A stretch of DNA of 64,000 nt, taken from Streptomyces aurantiogriseus (lineage in GTDB: Bacteria > Actinomycetota > Actinomycetes > Streptomycetales > Streptomycetaceae). This document shows positions 7,766 to 16,372 of the stretch, one piece after another. Each line of letters opens with the position of its first letter. The first letter of the stretch is position 1. The stretch covers positions 292,435 through 356,434 of the forward strand of contig NZ_BMSX01000009.1 of assembly GCF_014649375.1 (NCBI RefSeq), read 5' to 3'. The translations under genes and the position numbers were made by a program. Under the pieces are notes generated by a model that saw only the letters and a list, made by a program, of their open reading frames with translations, was not told where the DNA came from and did no database searches.

Positions 7766-9310
7766 TCAGCGCTCGAGGTTGTTGTTGAAGCGCCGGGGCA
7801 GGCCAAGCGGGTTGTCGTCGCGGAGCTCGGGCGGCAGCAGCGCCTCCGGAGCGTTCTGGTACACCACCGGCCGCAGCCACCGCTCGATCGCCGTGCCGCC
7901 GACGGAGGTGGACGTGGACGTGGTCGCCGGGTACGGCCCCCCGTGGTGCTGGGCCGGTGCGACGGCGACCCCGGTCGGCCAGCCGTTCACCAGCACCCGC
8001 CCGGCCAGCGGCGTCAGCTCGGCGAGGAGCTCGGCGCCCCGTCCCTGTCCGGCCGCCTCCTCCTCGGACAGCTGGACCGTCGCCGTGAGGTTGCCCGGCA
8101 GCCGCGAGAGAACGGCCTTGGCCTCGTCCTCGGACTCGTAGCGGGCGACGACGGTGACCGGACCGAAGCACTCCTCCAGGAGCAGGTCGTACGCCCCCTC
8201 ACTGGCCAGCTTCTCGGCCGGAACCGTCAGGAAGCCGGCGCTGACCGTGTGCTCGCCGCCCGCCCCCGGCGTCACCGGCGACTCCACGTCGGGCAGTTCG
8301 GCGCGCTCGGCGACACCCGCGATGAAGTTGTCCCGCATCCGGTGGTCGAGCAGCACACCGGCCTCCGTGTCGCTCACGGCGTCCGTGAGCGACTTGAGCA
8401 GTCCGTCACCGGCGGCACCGGACGGCACCAGCACCAGCCCCGGCTTCACACAGAACTGCCCGACGCCCAGCGTCATCGACCCGGCGAGACCCGCACCGAT
8501 CGCCTCGGCCCGCTCGGCGGCTGCCGCCTCGGTCACCAGGACCGGGTTCAGCGACCCCAGCTCGCCGTGGAACGGGATCGGCACCGGCCGGGCCGCCGCC
8601 GCGTCGAACAGCGCGCGTCCGCCCCGGATGGACCCGGTGAAGCCCGCGGCGGCGACCAGCGGGTGCTTGATGAGCTCGACGCCCGCCTCGAAGCCGTGGA
8701 CGAGACCCACGACGGCCTGGTCGATGCCGTGCTCGGCGGCGGCCGCCCGCAGCACATGGGCGACCAGCTCGGACAGGGCCGGGTGGTCGGGGTGGGCCTT
8801 GACGACAACCGGGCAGCCCGCGGCCAGCGCGCTCGCGGTGTCGCCGCCGGCGACGGAGAAGGCGAAGGGGAAGTTGGAGGCCGAGTAGACGGCGACGACG
8901 CCCAGGGGCACCTTGTAGCGGCGCAGGTCCGGGACGGGCGGGGTGGCGGTGTCGTCGGGGTGGTTGATGACGACGTCGAGGAAGGCGCCCTCGTCGACGA
9001 TGCCGGCGAACGCGCGCAGCTGGTAGCAGGTGCGGGCGAGCTCGCCGGTCAGCCGGACCGGGCCGAGCGCGGTCTCGGCGTCGGCGACCTCGACGAGCTG
9101 GTCCTTGGCCGCCTCCAGACGGTCGGCGGCGGCGCGCAGGAAGGCCGCGCGGACGGCGCGGTCGGCGAGGGCCTCGCGCGTGGCGTGCGCGGCGCGGACG
9201 ACGGAGTCGACCTCCTGGGCCGTGGCCTCCACCGCAACCTGTTCACGCTGCTTCCCGGTACGGGGGTCGACACTCCAGACTGGTGCTGCTGCCACCGCGG
9301 GTCCCTCCAC
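7766..9310 (-). CDS. Alpha-ketoglutarate semialdehyde (2,5-dioxovalerate) dehydrogenase, NADP-dependent ALDH family
   Basis: 514 residues from GTG 9310. Aldehyde dehydrogenase motifs are complete: Asn146 in SASNFPFAF, Lys171 in VVVKAHPDHP, Glu250 in FHGELGSLNP and the nucleophile Cys287 in GVGQFCVKPG. The FHGELGSLNP plus FCVKPGL combination is typical of the group that oxidises alpha-ketoglutarate semialdehyde to 2-oxoglutarate, the last step of oxidative uronate, aldarate and pentose pathways. That matches the KdgD-like and uronate dehydrogenase genes elsewhere in the window. It diverges from an IclR gene with a palindrome between them, so control by that regulator is likely. Confidence 0.85.
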   Translation of the reverse strand: MEGPAVAAAPVWSVDPRTGKQREQVAVEATAQEVDSVVRAAHATREALADRAVRAAFLRAAADRLEAAKDQLVEVADAETALGPVRLTGELARTCYQLRAFAGIVDEGAFLDVVINHPDDTATPPVPDLRRYKVPLGVVAVYSASNFPFAFSVAGGDTASALAAGCPVVVKAHPDHPALSELVAHVLRAAAAEHGIDQAVVGLVHGFEAGVELIKHPLVAAAGFTGSIRGGRALFDAAAARPVPIPFHGELGSLNPVLVTEAAAAERAEAIGAGLAGSMTLGVGQFCVKPGLVLVPSGAAGDGLLKSLTDAVSDTEAGVLLDHRMRDNFIAGVAERAELPDVESPVTPGAGGEHTVSAGFLTVPAEKLASEGAYDLLLEECFGPVTVVARYESEDEAKAVLSRLPGNLTATVQLSEEEAAGQGRGAELLAELTPLAGRVLVNGWPTGVAVAPAQHHGGPYPATTSTSTSVGGTAIERWLRPVVYQNAPEALLPPELRDDNPLGLPRRFNNNLER

Positions 9311-9327
9311 GCGCTCTGTATCAGGGT

Positions 9328-9345
9328 CGTTCGATATACTGAACG
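9328..9345. promoter_or_regulatory. Palindromic operator between the ALDH and IclR genes
   Basis: CGTTC-GA-TATA-CT-GAACG: the 5-bp outer arms (9328-9332 and 9341-9345) and the central TATA are self-complementary. It lies between the divergent starts, next to GTG 9310, the usual place and shape for an IclR-family operator. Binding by the adjacent regulator is inferred. Confidence 0.6.
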
Positions 9346-9405
9346 TTGTCTGTGATGCTGAATATGCTGGAGCGTATTTCCCGCCGAACGAAGGGGTCAA
9401 GGGCG

Positions 9406-10179
9406 ATGTCGGCTGGCGAGACGGGGGGCGGCGCGCAGGTCAAGTCCGCGGTGCGGACGGTTGAGCTGCTGGAATACTTCGCCGGCCGCCCCGGCATGCA
9501 CTCTCTCGCGTCGGTGCAGGAGGCCGTCGGGTATCCCAAGTCCAGTCTCTACATGCTGCTGCGCACGCTCGTGGAGCTGGGCTGGGTGGAGACCGACGCG
9601 ACCGGCACGCGGTACGGCATCGGTGTACGGGCGCTGCTGGTCGGCACCTCCTACATCGACGGCGACGAGGTGGTCACAGCCGCCCGTCCGACGCTGGACC
9701 GTCTCTCGGACGACACCACCGAGACCATCCACCTGGCCCGTCTGGACGGCACCAACGTCGTCTACCTCGCCACCCGCCAGTCCCAGCACTACCTGCGCCC
9801 CTTCACCCGCGTCGGCCGCCGCCTCCCCGCCCACTCCACCTCGCTCGGCAAGGCGCTGCTGAGCACGTACACCGACGAGCAGGTCCGCAAGATGCTCCCG
9901 GAGACGCTGCCCGCGCTCACCGAGCACACGATCACGGACCGCGAGAAGCTCATCGAGGAGCTGCACCAGGTCCGCGAGCAGGGCTTCGCCGTGGACCGCG
10001 AGGAGAACACGCTCGGCCTGCGCTGCTTCGGCGTGGCGATCCCGTACCGCACGCCGGCGCGGGACGCGATCAGCTGCTCGGTGCCGGTGGCGAGACTGAC
10101 GCCCGCGCACGAGCAGATGGTGAAGGACGCGCTGTTCGACGCGCGCGATCGGCTGACCCTGGCGACCCGGAGGCTCTGA
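9406..10179 (+). CDS. IclR family transcriptional regulator
   Basis: 257 residues from ATG 9406, preceded by AAGGGG; the frame is also open to ATG 9346. The N-terminal winged helix covers about residues 15-75 (VKSAVRTVELLEYF, SLASVQEAVGYPKSSLYMLLRTL) and the effector domain about 90-250 (RLPAHSTSLGKALL, GFAVDREENTLGLRCFGVAI). IclR proteins sense small carboxylates or sugar acids. Divergent pairing with the semialdehyde dehydrogenase suggests it controls that gene in response to a sugar acid. The GNAT gene begins only 3 bp after its stop. Confidence 0.9.
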   Translation: MSAGETGGGAQVKSAVRTVELLEYFAGRPGMHSLASVQEAVGYPKSSLYMLLRTLVELGWVETDATGTRYGIGVRALLVGTSYIDGDEVVTAARPTLDRLSDDTTETIHLARLDGTNVVYLATRQSQHYLRPFTRVGRRLPAHSTSLGKALLSTYTDEQVRKMLPETLPALTEHTITDREKLIEELHQVREQGFAVDREENTLGLRCFGVAIPYRTPARDAISCSVPVARLTPAHEQMVKDALFDARDRLTLATRRL

Positions 10180-10182
10180 ACG

Positions 10183-10659
10183 GTGCAGGTGGTACTCCGC
10201 GAGGTCCACGACAGCGACCTGCCGGTCTTCTACCGGCAGCTGAACGACCCGGAAGCACTCCGGATGGCCGCGTTCACCCCCGAGGACCCGGCCGACCGGG
10301 ACGCCTTCGAGGCCCACTGGAAACGCATCAGGTCCAGCGCCCTGGTCCGCACGATCCTGGCCGACGGGGATGTCGTCGGCAACGCGGCCGTGTACGGGGA
10401 GCCCGGCGAGCGCGAGGTGACGTACTGGGTGGACCGCGCCTACTGGGGACGGGGCGTGGCGACGGCCGCGCTGCGCGGGCTGCTGGCCGAGGTGCCGGAG
10501 CGGCCGCTGTACGCGCGCGCGGCGGCGGACAACGCGGGCTCACTGCGCGTACTGGAGAAATGCGGGTTCCGGGAGACGGCACAGGCCACGGGGTACGCCC
10601 CCGCGCGCGGCGAGGAGATCGACGAGGTCGTGCTGAAGCTGGAGCCCGCACCGGCCTGA
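10183..10659 (+). CDS. GNAT family N-acetyltransferase (RimJ/RimL-like)
   Basis: 158 residues with a GTG start 3 bp after the IclR stop, so probably co-transcribed and coupled. The order is that of the RimJ/RimL-type GNAT group: an N-terminal LREVHDSDLPVFYRQLNDPEA, the acetyl-CoA segment VDRAYWGRGVATAALRGLL near residue 90, and AADNAGSLRVLEKCGFRE near 115. Substrates of this group are protein N-termini or amino-acid-like compounds; which one applies here is not known. Confidence 0.85.
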   Translation: MQVVLREVHDSDLPVFYRQLNDPEALRMAAFTPEDPADRDAFEAHWKRIRSSALVRTILADGDVVGNAAVYGEPGEREVTYWVDRAYWGRGVATAALRGLLAEVPERPLYARAAADNAGSLRVLEKCGFRETAQATGYAPARGEEIDEVVLKLEPAPA

Positions 10660-10745
10660 GCCTCACCGGGCCGTAGATGAACGGACGATGAGAAAACCGG
10701 GCGGACGGGAACGATTCGCCTCCGCCTGTTCGTCTTCCGGACGTC

Positions 10746-12197
10746 ATGAACAAGACGATCAGGCGCGCCTCGGTCTTCGCGCTGCTGCTGGTGTTCGCCC
10801 TGCTGATCCGGGCGACCTGGGTGCAGTTCTACGAGGGCCGGGCGCTGGCGGACGACCAGGACAACCGGCGCAACGCGATCGAGACGTACGCGAAGCCGCT
10901 CGGGAACATCATCGTGGCGGGCCAGGCGATCACCGGCTCGGCGGTCACGACGGACAGCGACCTCAGGTACCGACGCACGTACACGGACGGGCCCTTGTAC
11001 GCGGCGGTCACGGGCTACGCCTCGCAGAGCTACGCCCCCACACAGTTGGAGGGCGTCTACGCGGATTTGCTCAACGGCACGGACAGCCGGCTGAAGAGCG
11101 TGATGGACACGGTGACGAACCAGCGGGCCGACCCGGGCGACGTGATCACGACGATCGACCCGGACGTGCAGAAGGCGGCCTACGACGCACTCGGCGACAC
11201 CAAGGGCGCGGCCGTCGCGATCGACCCGACGACCGGCAGGATCCTCGCGGTCGTGTCCACGCCGTCGTACGACCCGTCCTCGCTCACCGACGCCAACACC
11301 GCCGGGACTGCCTGGAAGAAGCTCAACGCGGACGCGGACAAGCCGCTCACCAACCGCGCGCTGCGCCAACCGCTGCCGCCGGGCTCGACGTTCAAGCTGG
11401 TCGTGGCGGCGGCCGCGCTGGAGGACGGGCTGTACTCGTCGGTGGACGAGAAGACGGACAGCCCGGACCCCTACACGCTGCCGGGCACGACGACGGTGCT
11501 GCGCAACGAGAACACGTCCGCGCCCTGTGAGAACGCCTCGATCCGGGTCGCGCTGCAGTACTCCTGCAACAACGTCTTCGCGCGCATGGCCGTCCGGTTG
11601 GGGCAGGACAAGGTGAAGGCCATGGCCGAGAAGTTCGGCTTCAACGACGACGAGCTGGATGTGCCGGTGCGCGCCTACGCGAGCGTGTACCCGTCCGGCA
11701 TGGACGAGTCGTCGACCGCCCTGACCGGCATCGGCCAGTTCGATGTGACCGCGACCCCGCTCCAGATGGCCATGGTCTCCGCGGCCATAGCCAACGGCGG
11801 CAAGCTCGAGTCGCCGCACATGGTCTCGCAGATCACCGACAGCGGCGGCGACGTCCTGACGAACTACGACGACGAGACCTCGTCCACGCAGGTCGTCAGC
11901 TCCGACACCGCCGAGCAGTTGCAGTCGGCGATGGAGACGGTCGTCGAGCAGGGCACGGGGACGAACGCGCAGATCGACGGGGTCACCGTCGGCGGCAAGA
12001 CGGGTACCGCCCAGCACGGCGAGAACAACAGCAAGACGCCGTACGCCTGGTTCACCTCGTACGGCAAGGCCGACGGCAAGGAGGTCGCCGTGGCGGTCGT
12101 GGTCGAGCAGTCGGACGCGGCGCGGTCCGAGGTCAGCGGGAACGGGCTGGCCGCCCCCGTCGCGAAGGCGATGATGGAGGCGGCGCTCAAGAACTAG
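10746..12197 (+). CDS. Class B penicillin-binding protein (PbpA/PBP2-like D,D-transpeptidase)
   Basis: 483 residues. An N-terminal membrane anchor (residues 8-22, ASVFALLLVFALLI) holds the protein outside. A short dimerisation domain follows, then the transpeptidase domain with Ser214-Thr-Phe-Lys217 (acylation site), Ser273-Cys-Asn275 and Lys418-Thr-Gly420. It cross-links peptidoglycan. The size and short N-terminal domain match the PbpA-type proteins that streptomycetes carry in several copies. It is not beside ftsW/rodA or a serine kinase gene here, so it is probably an accessory paralogue and not the one in the main division cluster. Confidence 0.9.
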   Translation: MNKTIRRASVFALLLVFALLIRATWVQFYEGRALADDQDNRRNAIETYAKPLGNIIVAGQAITGSAVTTDSDLRYRRTYTDGPLYAAVTGYASQSYAPTQLEGVYADLLNGTDSRLKSVMDTVTNQRADPGDVITTIDPDVQKAAYDALGDTKGAAVAIDPTTGRILAVVSTPSYDPSSLTDANTAGTAWKKLNADADKPLTNRALRQPLPPGSTFKLVVAAAALEDGLYSSVDEKTDSPDPYTLPGTTTVLRNENTSAPCENASIRVALQYSCNNVFARMAVRLGQDKVKAMAEKFGFNDDELDVPVRAYASVYPSGMDESSTALTGIGQFDVTATPLQMAMVSAAIANGGKLESPHMVSQITDSGGDVLTNYDDETSSTQVVSSDTAEQLQSAMETVVEQGTGTNAQIDGVTVGGKTGTAQHGENNSKTPYAWFTSYGKADGKEVAVAVVVEQSDAARSEVSGNGLAAPVAKAMMEAALKN

Positions 12198-12199
12198 AC

Positions 12200-12232
12200 A
12201 GGAGGGGCGGCTTCGAAGAAGCCGCCCCTCCT
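12200..12232. terminator. Strong bidirectional terminator between pbpA-like and purine permease genes
   Basis: A perfect 15-bp stem (12200-12214 with 12218-12232) with a three-base loop GAA, placed between convergent genes. It starts 2 bp after the first stop and ends 5 bp before the second. Confidence 0.9.
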
Positions 12233-12236
12233 CACC

Positions 12237-13688
12237 TCACTGCACGCCCAGGATCTGCTCGATCGGGTCGATCGCGAAGTACACCGCGAACAGCGCCGAA
12301 GCCCCCCACAGCAGCCAGTGGATGTCCTTCGCCTTGCCCAGCACCGTCTTGATCACGACGTAGGCGAGGAAGCCCGCGCCGATGCCGTTGGTGATGGAGT
12401 AGGTGAACGGCATCACGGCGATCGTCAGGAACGCGGGGATGGCGATCTCGTACCTGTCCCAGTCGATGTGCTTGACCTGGGTCATCATCAGGAAGCCGAC
12501 CGCGACCAGCGCGGGGGCCGCCGCCTGGAGGGGGACGATGGTCAGCAGCGGGGTCAGGAACAGGGCGAGGGCGAACAGGCCGCCGGTGACCAGGTTGGAG
12601 AAGCCGGTGCGGGAGCCCTCGCCGACGCCGGCCGCCGACTCGATGTAGGAGGTCGCGGAGGAGGACGAGGCCGCGCCGCCCGCCACCGCCGCCGCGCCGT
12701 CGATGAGCAGCACGCGGCCCAGGTTGGGCACCTTGCCGTCCTCGTCGAGCAGTTCGGCCTCGGCGCTGATGCCGACGACCGTGCCCATCGTGTCGAAGAA
12801 GTCGGACAGGATCAGGGTGAAGACGAGCAGGACGACCGTGATCGCGGTGGTCTCGCCGAAGGCGCCGAACAGGCTGAAGTGACCGATCAGCCCGAAGTCG
12901 GGGGTGTCGACGATCTTGTCGGGCCACTCGGGCGTGGTCAGGCCCCAGGACTTGATGTCGGCGATCGAGTTGATGACGATCGCGAGGAGCGTCATCGTCA
13001 CGATGCTGATCAGGATGGCGCCCTTGACCTTGCGGGCGAGCAGTCCGATGGTCAGCAGCACGCCGAGGCAGAAGACGAGGATCGGCCACCCGGTGAGAGT
13101 GCCGGAGCCGCCGAGCTGCACGGGCACGGTGGTGTTGGCGGCGTCCGGGATACGGCTGACGAAACCGGCGTCGACGAACCCGATGAAGGCGATGAACAGG
13201 CCGATGCCGACGCTGATCGCCTGCTTGAGCGGCTGCGGGATGGCGTGCATGACGGCCTCGCGCAGACCGGTCACCACCAGGACGCAGATCAGCAGGCCTT
13301 CGAGGACGATCAGGCCCATCGCGTCGTCCCAGCTCATCAGCGGGGCGATCTGGAAGGCGACGACGGCGTTGAGGCCGAGGCCCGCGGCGAGCGCGAGGGG
13401 CAGGTTGCCGCCGACGCCCATGATGATCGTCATGACGGCGGCCACCAGGGCGGTGGCGGTGGTGAGTTGGACGGGGTCCAGGGACTCGCCGAACTTGTCC
13501 TTGGCGCTGCCCAGGATGATGGGATTCAGGACAAGGATGTAGGCCATCGTGAAGAAGGTGGCGAAGCCGCCACGTATCTCACGGCCGAAGGTCGACCCCC
13601 GTTCGGAGATCTTGAAGAACCGGTCGACGCTGTTCGCCGCCATGGGCGGGGGACTTGGCCGGCCGGTCACCTTCTGCGTTTCGGACAT
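12237..13688 (-). CDS. NCS2 family purine permease (AzgA/PbuG-like)
   Basis: 483 residues with about 12-14 hydrophobic segments. It belongs to the adenine/guanine/hypoxanthine branch of NCS2: the N-terminus RGGFATFFTMAYILVLNP, then GLGLNAVVAF, and FFDTMGTVVGISAEAELLDEDG are family signatures. It should import purine bases with protons across the membrane. Start choice: AAGGAG lies eight bases before ATG 13688 but only one base before the GTG at 13697, so the ATG is used. It is divergent from the sigma-factor gene. Confidence 0.9.
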   Translation of the reverse strand: MSETQKVTGRPSPPPMAANSVDRFFKISERGSTFGREIRGGFATFFTMAYILVLNPIILGSAKDKFGESLDPVQLTTATALVAAVMTIIMGVGGNLPLALAAGLGLNAVVAFQIAPLMSWDDAMGLIVLEGLLICVLVVTGLREAVMHAIPQPLKQAISVGIGLFIAFIGFVDAGFVSRIPDAANTTVPVQLGGSGTLTGWPILVFCLGVLLTIGLLARKVKGAILISIVTMTLLAIVINSIADIKSWGLTTPEWPDKIVDTPDFGLIGHFSLFGAFGETTAITVVLLVFTLILSDFFDTMGTVVGISAEAELLDEDGKVPNLGRVLLIDGAAAVAGGAASSSSATSYIESAAGVGEGSRTGFSNLVTGGLFALALFLTPLLTIVPLQAAAPALVAVGFLMMTQVKHIDWDRYEIAIPAFLTIAVMPFTYSITNGIGAGFLAYVVIKTVLGKAKDIHWLLWGASALFAVYFAIDPIEQILGVQ

Positions 13689-13961
13689 GGCGGACACTCC
13701 TTGTGACCTGGTTGATCAGTGTGCGGATGCTGGCTGGATTGTTCCCTTGTTGAACCCTCTTCAGGTTTTCGCCGTGTTACGGAATCAGAGTTCGGTCTGT
13801 CATACGGTGTTCGACCCCCCGTACCAAACCGACAAGTCGATCACTGCTACGCTTCCGGATCTCGTCCCGACCCCTCCCCGGGACATCCCCATGTCATACA
13901 CATGACACGCACACCAGGCGCCCCGCCGGGTGCCGGAAGTCGCACCGAGAAGAGGTCACCC

Positions 13962-14531
13962 GTGGGCACAGTCGTCGACGACGCCGCCTCCGTGGAATTC
14001 CATGCCTTCTTCGAACGCCACTACGCCGAACTGTCCCGTCTCGCCCATCTGCTGACCGGCGAGGCCGACGCCGCCGACGATCTGGCGGCGGACGCGCTGC
14101 TGGCGTTGTGGCACCGCTGGGACCGGGTGCGCGCGGCCGACCATCCGGTGGCGTACGCGCGGGGCGTCGTCGCCAACCTGGCCCGCACCCGCATCCGCAG
14201 CGCCGTCCGCGAGCGCCGCAGGATCGCCCTGTTCTGGTCGCAGCGCGAGGAGAAGACGGAGAATCCGGATGTCGCGGGCGTTGTGGACGTCCAGTCGGCG
14301 CTGCGTAGACTCCCCTTCCGCAAACGGGCCTGCGTGGTGCTCCGGCACGCCTTCGACCTCTCGGAGAAGGACACCGCGCTCGCGCTGGGGGTCTCGGTGG
14401 GTACGGTGAAGAGCCAGACCTCGAAGGGAATGGCCGAGCTGCAGAAGCTGCTCGGCGCCAAAGGAGCTCCGCTGAAGGTGCATGCCGCGATGGCGGGGCG
14501 CACCGGTGAGTCCGTAGGAAGGGACCGATGA
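13962..14531 (+). CDS. SigE-family ECF RNA polymerase sigma factor
   Basis: 189 residues from GTG 13962; an ATG at 13902 in the same frame would add 20 residues. Region 2 is seen in FHAFFERHYAELSRLAHLLTG and DDLAADALLALWHRWDRV; region 4 in ALRRLPFRKRACVVLRHAFD and ALGVSVGTVKSQTSKGMAEL, a helix-turn-helix. This is the SigE-like ECF group that is greatly expanded in actinomycetes. The next gene starts inside its stop codon (ATGA), so the two are translationally coupled. The downstream membrane protein is the likely partner or anti-sigma factor. Confidence 0.9.
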   Translation: MGTVVDDAASVEFHAFFERHYAELSRLAHLLTGEADAADDLAADALLALWHRWDRVRAADHPVAYARGVVANLARTRIRSAVRERRRIALFWSQREEKTENPDVAGVVDVQSALRRLPFRKRACVVLRHAFDLSEKDTALALGVSVGTVKSQTSKGMAELQKLLGAKGAPLKVHAAMAGRTGESVGRDR

Positions 14532-15397
14532 CGATGCAGCGGGACGTGCACGACGAGCTGCGCGCCCGGCTGCACGGGGCGGCCGAGGCGCACGAGCCGA
14601 ACCGGGCCCGCATCCTGGCCCGGGTCGAGCGGGGCATGGCGGGAGAGGATCGGGCCGATCACCGGGCGACGCGTCCGCCTCTGTGGGGCTGGGCGCGGAT
14701 CGTGGGTGCCACGGCCGCGGTCGCGGGCATGCTCGCGGTCGGCGGCTACGCGGTGGCCTCCGCGGTGAAGGACGACACCCCGACGCAGCAGACGGTCGCC
14801 GTCTCGCCGGCGCCGGTGGAGTCCCCGGACGCGACGAGCCGTCCGCCGGCCTCTCCGAAGCCGACGCCCAGTTCCGGCGGCGGCGGGAAGCAGGAGCCCG
14901 AGCCGAGCAGCACCCCGCCGAAGAGCGCGCCGTCGACACCCTCCGCGCCGCCCGCCGCCACGGTGCTGCCGGGCACCGACGACACCGAGGACGGCCCGCT
15001 GTGGTCGGACGGCTCGGTGGACCCGCACAGCAACGACTTCTGGGCGCAGAGCAACATCACGCTCAAGGCATCCGAGCAACTCACAGAGCTGACCGTGCAG
15101 TTGAAGATCGCGCAGACCGGCGGGGTGTCCTCGGCGGGTGCCTGGCGGTCACTGCCGGAGGACGACTTCACGTTCACGGTCGAGGAGAAGGACGGCTTCC
15201 TGGTCTACACCTGGCTGCTCAAGGAGGGCCGTACGGTCCCGAAGGGCGAGTGGGTGTTCGCCGGGCAGTACGACCACGACCGCGGCGGCCGGGACGCCAA
15301 GGACGACCGCTACGCGATCACGGGCAAGTCGCAGAGCCAGGAGGGCTCCGTGGGCGGCGACTTCGCGGCCCAGGACGCAGACGAGGGCGACTCCTGA
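14528..15397 (+). CDS. Single-pass membrane protein coupled to sigma factor (putative anti-sigma/sensor)
   Basis: 289 residues. A short cytoplasmic part (1-50, with DVHDELRARLHGAAEAHEPNRARILARVERGM) is followed by one membrane helix (about 53-80), a Pro/Ser/Thr-rich linker (85-150) and an extracellular domain (150-289). I do not recognise the outer domain as a family. It overlaps the sigma gene by four bases (ATGA), the classic arrangement for a sigma factor and its membrane-bound controller, but no zinc anti-sigma HxxxCxxC motif is present. Anti-sigma function is inferred from position and topology. The stop codon lies inside a hairpin. Confidence 0.7.
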   Translation: MTMQRDVHDELRARLHGAAEAHEPNRARILARVERGMAGEDRADHRATRPPLWGWARIVGATAAVAGMLAVGGYAVASAVKDDTPTQQTVAVSPAPVESPDATSRPPASPKPTPSSGGGGKQEPEPSSTPPKSAPSTPSAPPAATVLPGTDDTEDGPLWSDGSVDPHSNDFWAQSNITLKASEQLTELTVQLKIAQTGGVSSAGAWRSLPEDDFTFTVEEKDGFLVYTWLLKEGRTVPKGEWVFAGQYDHDRGGRDAKDDRYAITGKSQSQEGSVGGDFAAQDADEGDS

Positions 15398-15412
15398 GGG
15401 AGCCCCTCAGGA
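15392..15412 (+). terminator. Hairpin overlapping the stop codon of the sigma-partner gene
   Basis: A 9-bp perfect stem with loop AGC; the TGA stop sits in the left arm. It is followed by C and A runs. It separates the sigma operon from the pectate lyase genes. Confidence 0.6.
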
Positions 15413-15509
15413 CATCCCCCCAAAAAAAGTTTCGACAACGCGGCAACCCCTTCCTCACCGGTGGCGACCACAAGGCGCAAGAGTCACCACCCACTTGAGG
15501 AATCGGTAC

Positions 15510-16340
15510 ATGACTGCTCCAGCAGAACCGCGCGTCCGGCACCGTCGCAAGGTCACCAGGCGGCGGGCGCTGATCGCGGGCTCCGCCGCGTTAGCGATCT
15601 CCGGCGCGGCGATCGTCACCACGACGATGCTCTCGTCCGCGGGCGCCGCGTCCGTCTGGCCGACCGCCAACGGCAGCAAGGCCGTGTCCTCGACGATCAA
15701 GGTCTCGGGCACGTACGACGGCAAGCTGAAGAAGTTCTACGGCGCCGGCGAGCTGGGCGGCAGCGGCCAGGAGGAGGGCCAGGACCCGGTCTTCGAGCTG
15801 GCCGACGGTGCCGTCCTGAAGAACGTGATCATCGGGACGCCGGGCGCGGACGGCGTCCACTGCAAGGGCTCCTGCACACTGCAGAACGTGTGGTGGCTGG
15901 ACGTCGGCGAGGACGCCGCCAGCTTCAAGGGCAAGTCCGCCTCGTCCGTGTACAAGGTCATCGGCGGCGGCGCGAAGAACGGCTCGGACAAGGTGCTGCA
16001 GTTCAACGGCGCCGGCAAGCTCGTCGTGACCGGCTTCCGGGTGGAGAACTCCGGCAAGCTGGTCCGCTCCTGCGGCAACTGCAAGACGCAGTACAAGCGC
16101 ACGATCGTGCTGAGCGACATCGACGTGGTCGCGCCCCTGAAGGCGATCGTCGGCGTGAACGCCAACTACGGCGACACCGCCACGCTGTCGAAGATCCGCA
16201 TCCAGGGCGACAGCAAGAAGAAGACCAAGACCTGCGTCCGCTTCAAGGGCAACAACACCGGCAAGGAGCCGACGGAGCTCGGCACCGGCGCCGACGGAAC
16301 GACCTGCAAGTTCGCGTCGTCCGACATCATGTACAAGTAA
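15510..16340 (+). CDS. Secreted pectate lyase, polysaccharide lyase family 3
   Basis: 276 residues from ATG 15510, preceded by GAGG. The N-terminus has a twin-arginine-type signal (TRRRALIAG, then a hydrophobic run to about residue 48). The mature part is a short parallel beta-helix of the PL3 type: DPVFELADGAVLKNVIIGTP, GADGVHCKGSCTLQNVWW and DVGEDAASFKG are conserved PL3 segments, with the Asp/Glu and Lys residues for calcium and catalysis. It cleaves polygalacturonate by beta-elimination outside the cell. It is followed after 32 bp by the rhamnogalacturonan lyase gene, likely one transcript. Confidence 0.9.
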   Translation: MTAPAEPRVRHRRKVTRRRALIAGSAALAISGAAIVTTTMLSSAGAASVWPTANGSKAVSSTIKVSGTYDGKLKKFYGAGELGGSGQEEGQDPVFELADGAVLKNVIIGTPGADGVHCKGSCTLQNVWWLDVGEDAASFKGKSASSVYKVIGGGAKNGSDKVLQFNGAGKLVVTGFRVENSGKLVRSCGNCKTQYKRTIVLSDIDVVAPLKAIVGVNANYGDTATLSKIRIQGDSKKKTKTCVRFKGNNTGKEPTELGTGADGTTCKFASSDIMYK

Positions 16341-16372
16341 GTGAACTTTCAATAAGTGACGGAGCACGACCC

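Noticed and set aside
12318..13706. 462-codon plus-strand frame opposite the purine permease
   Set aside because: His/Asp/Gln-rich antisense shadow; the minus strand encodes an unmistakable NCS2 transporter.
13689..13901. Purine riboswitch in the leader of the NCS2 permease gene
   Set aside because: I could not trace the conserved three-helix core on the minus strand; only short inverted repeats are present.
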